From Solirubrobacterales bacterium 70-9 (GTDB lineage: Bacteria > Actinomycetota > Thermoleophilia > Solirubrobacterales > 70-9), in the NCBI GenBank assembly GCA_001898095.1, contig MKSH01000006.1:38099-44457 (forward strand): DNA of 6,359 nt. Direction: 5' to 3'. A program made the position numbers and the translations under genes. Below, in pieces: positions 4,722 to 6,359 of this stretch (its first letter is position 1; each line of letters opens with the position of its first letter). The notes beneath the pieces are model-generated. The model made no database searches. It was given only the letters and a program-made list of their open reading frames with translations, and was not told the origin of the DNA.

Positions 4722-6359
4722 ATGCGAAGCAGAGGGAAGTTGGGACTGGCGGGCAGGGCGGGGCGCTGGAGCGCCCAGCACCGCAAGACGGCGATCTGGG
4801 GATGGATCTTCTTCGTCGTCGCGGCGATCGCGCTCGGCGGCGCGCTGGGGACGAAGACGCTCTCCGACAGCGCCGGCGGCGTCGGCGAGAGTGCCGCCGC
4901 CGGCAAGACCCTCGAAGGGGCCTTCCCCCAGGGGGCCTCCGAGCAGGTCATCGTCCAGTCGCGCGGCGGCGAATCCGCCCACGGCGCCCACGTCAAAGAA
5001 GCCGTGGGGGCGGTGGAATCGCGATTGCGCAAGCTCCCCTTCGTCGCCGACCTCATCGGTCCGTACGACGCGGGCGCCGACGGACAGATCTCCGCCGACG
5101 GCCGCTCCGCCCTGATCAAGTTCGAAATCCCCGAACGGGGAGGGGTCGAACCGGACGACGTGGTCGGCAAGGCGCTCGACCAGGTCGCTGCGGTGCAGAA
5201 GGAACACACCGGCCTGCGGGTCGAAGAGGTGGGCGACGCGAGCGGCGAAAAGGCCGTCTCGGAATCGCTGGCGGAAGACTTCTCCAAGGCCGAGCTCACC
5301 TCACTGCCGATCACCCTGCTGATCCTCTTCGTCGTCTTCGGTTCGTTGATCGCGGCGGGCGTGCCGCTGCTGCTGGCGCTGACCGCGGTCGGCGCGACGA
5401 TCGGTCTGCTCGGGCCGGTCAGCCACGCGATCGGCGGCGTCGCCGAACAGATCAACTCGGTGATCCTCTTGATCGGCCTCGCGGTCGGGGTCGACTACGC
5501 GCTGTTCTACCTGCGGCGGGAGCGCGAGGAGCGCGCCGCCGGGGCCGGTGAGCGCGCCTCGCTGGAAGCGGCGGCGGCGACCTCGGGGCGGGCGATCCTC
5601 GTCTCCGGCTTCACCGTGATGGTCGCGATGGCCGGCATGTACATCGCCGGCGACCCGACCTTCGCCTCCTTCGCCACCGGCACGATCATCGTCGTCGCGG
5701 TCGCGATGGTCGGCTCGCTGACCGTGCTGCCGGCCGTGCTTGCCTGGTTGGGGGATCGGATCGAGAAGGGGCGGATCCCGTTTTTCGGACGGCGGCGCGG
5801 GGGCGCCGCTTCGGGGGTGACCCTCTCTCACAACAGCGGGGAGGTTCGTTCGGGTCACCCCCGAACCGCCGCCAAGGGAGGCAGGGCAGGGGGTTCGCGG
5901 GTCTGGGGCTTTCTGGTGTCAGGCGTCATGCAGCGGCCTAAATTGGCTGCTGGGATCTCGATCGCGGGCCTGGTCATCCTCGCCCTGCCCGCCTTCAACC
6001 TCCACACCGCCAACTCGGGCACCGACGCGCTGCCCAAGGACATGCCGATCATCAAGACCCTGGACCGGGTCGAAGCCGCCTTCCCGGGTGGGTTCGAACC
6101 GGCAGTGGTGGCGATCTCGGCGCCTGACGTGAAGGCGCCGCAGGTAAGCGGTGCGGTCGAGGCCCTGCGCGAGCGGCTCGCCGCCGACCCGCACGACTTC
6201 GGTCGGGGTCAGCGTTATCGCGTGGCCGTGGACGGCAGCGTCGCCGAACTCCAGGTGCCGCTGGCCGGCGACGGCACCGACTCGCGCTCCCAGGACGCGT
6301 TGGCGAAGCTCCGCGACGACCTGATCCCGGCCACGATCGGGGCGGTCCCCGGAGCGCAG
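4722..6359 (+). CDS. MMPL family (RND superfamily) membrane transporter, N-terminal 546 residues, 3' end outside window
   Basis: MMPL proteins are inner-membrane, proton-driven exporters of lipids and other hydrophobic compounds. The frame is open from ATG 4722 to the last base. Visible order: a basic N-terminus; TM1 (~24-44); a first extracytoplasmic domain (~45-190); a bundle of five predicted helices (~194-345); a linker; TM7 (~408-426); and the start of a second extracytoplasmic domain (VEAAFPGGFEPAVV, 450-463). The TM4-type segment GLAVGVDYALFYLRRERE (252-269) carries the family Asp-Tyr pair (Asp258-Tyr259) that serves in proton relay in characterised MmpL proteins. GRAILVSGFTVMVAMAGM (289-306) is the usual TM5 segment. 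The start has a strong GGAGG. The linker at residues ~356-392 is Arg/Gly/Ser-rich and contains a DNA palindrome (5810-5865) with composition unlike the rest. The second half of the transporter should follow downstream. Substrate unknown. Confidence 0.93.
   Translation, partial: MRSRGKLGLAGRAGRWSAQHRKTAIWGWIFFVVAAIALGGALGTKTLSDSAGGVGESAAAGKTLEGAFPQGASEQVIVQSRGGESAHGAHVKEAVGAVESRLRKLPFVADLIGPYDAGADGQISADGRSALIKFEIPERGGVEPDDVVGKALDQVAAVQKEHTGLRVEEVGDASGEKAVSESLAEDFSKAELTSLPITLLILFVVFGSLIAAGVPLLLALTAVGATIGLLGPVSHAIGGVAEQINSVILLIGLAVGVDYALFYLRREREERAAGAGERASLEAAAATSGRAILVSGFTVMVAMAGMYIAGDPTFASFATGTIIVVAVAMVGSLTVLPAVLAWLGDRIEKGRIPFFGRRRGGAASGVTLSHNSGEVRSGHPRTAAKGGRAGGSRVWGFLVSGVMQRPKLAAGISIAGLVILALPAFNLHTANSGTDALPKDMPIIKTLDRVEAAFPGGFEPAVVAISAPDVKAPQVSGAVEALRERLAADPHDFGRGQRYRVAVDGSVAELQVPLAGDGTDSRSQDALAKLRDDLIPATIGAVPGAQ
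5810..5865. repeat. 14-bp inverted repeat inside the MMPL coding frame
   Basis: TTCGGGGGTGACCC (5810-5823) and GGGTCACCCCCGAA (5852-5865) are exact reverse complements with a 28-nt spacer. The element is read in frame as about residues 364-381 (SGVTLSHNSGEVRSGHPR), in the variable cytoplasmic linker between the two halves of the transporter. The GGCGGC/GCCGCC flanks (5791-5796 and 5868-5873) weakly extend the symmetry. It may be a dispersed palindrome that inserted without breaking the frame. Confidence 0.65.

Noticed and set aside
4517..5455. Long upstream extension of the GNAT reading frame on the minus strand
   Set aside because: It reads through the intergenic palindrome and then antisense to the MMPL gene. 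Ser/Pro/Ala-rich composition and no domain motif mark it as a shadow.
4160..5551. A 463-residue plus-strand open frame across the GNAT gene, intergenic region and MMPL start
   Set aside because: Arg/Gly-rich shadow sequence, out of frame with MMPL and antisense to GNAT, with no recognisable motif.

Overview
The window is uniformly GC-rich (roughly 65-70% by eye), uses GTG as well as ATG starts, and is tightly packed. The gene content is an MMPL-type lipid exporter, a GNAT enzyme, a MalY/PatB-type lyase and a DUF488 protein. This fits a high-GC actinobacterium, possibly of the Thermoleophilia/Solirubrobacterales type. That placement is an inference from composition and protein style; no rRNA or other marker gene is present.

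Layout. (1) 1-1086, plus strand: the 3' part of a gene that starts outside the window. Its first ~45 residues resemble the His/Asn half of a papain-like or C39-like cysteine peptidase, followed by a long beta-rich region of unknown function. (2) 1093-1587, minus strand: a DUF488-family protein, ending tail-to-tail with gene 1 with only 6 bp between the stop codons. (3) 1615-1673: a perfect 26-bp inverted repeat with a 7-nt loop, 4 nt past the stop codon of the next minus-strand gene, probably a terminator or a dispersed palindromic repeat. (4) 1678-4516, minus strand: a compact three-gene operon, in transcription order a GNAT acetyltransferase, a MalY/PatB-like PLP-dependent C-S lyase/aminotransferase, and an amidohydrolase of the Amidohydro_2 type. 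The first junction has a 14-nt gap and the second a 4-bp GTGA overlap. (5) 4517-4721: a divergent intergenic region with a 16-bp inverted repeat, a second small hairpin and a possible promoter. (6) 4722 to the window end, plus strand: the first 546 codons of an MMPL/RND-type membrane transporter that continues past the window.

How the genes may work together. The three-gene operon looks like small-molecule catabolism or salvage: an acetyltransferase, a PLP enzyme of a family that often cleaves C-S bonds, and a metal-dependent hydrolase. Processing of a cysteine or thiol conjugate is a reasonable hypothesis, but the substrate cannot be read from sequence. The MMPL transporter is divergent from it and may share a regulatory region.

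The most unusual signals are three separate palindromes. One of them (5810-5865) lies inside the MMPL coding frame, exactly in the variable linker after the first membrane-helix bundle. I see no CRISPR array, tRNA, rRNA, transposase or phage gene, and no clearly new defence or mobile system.
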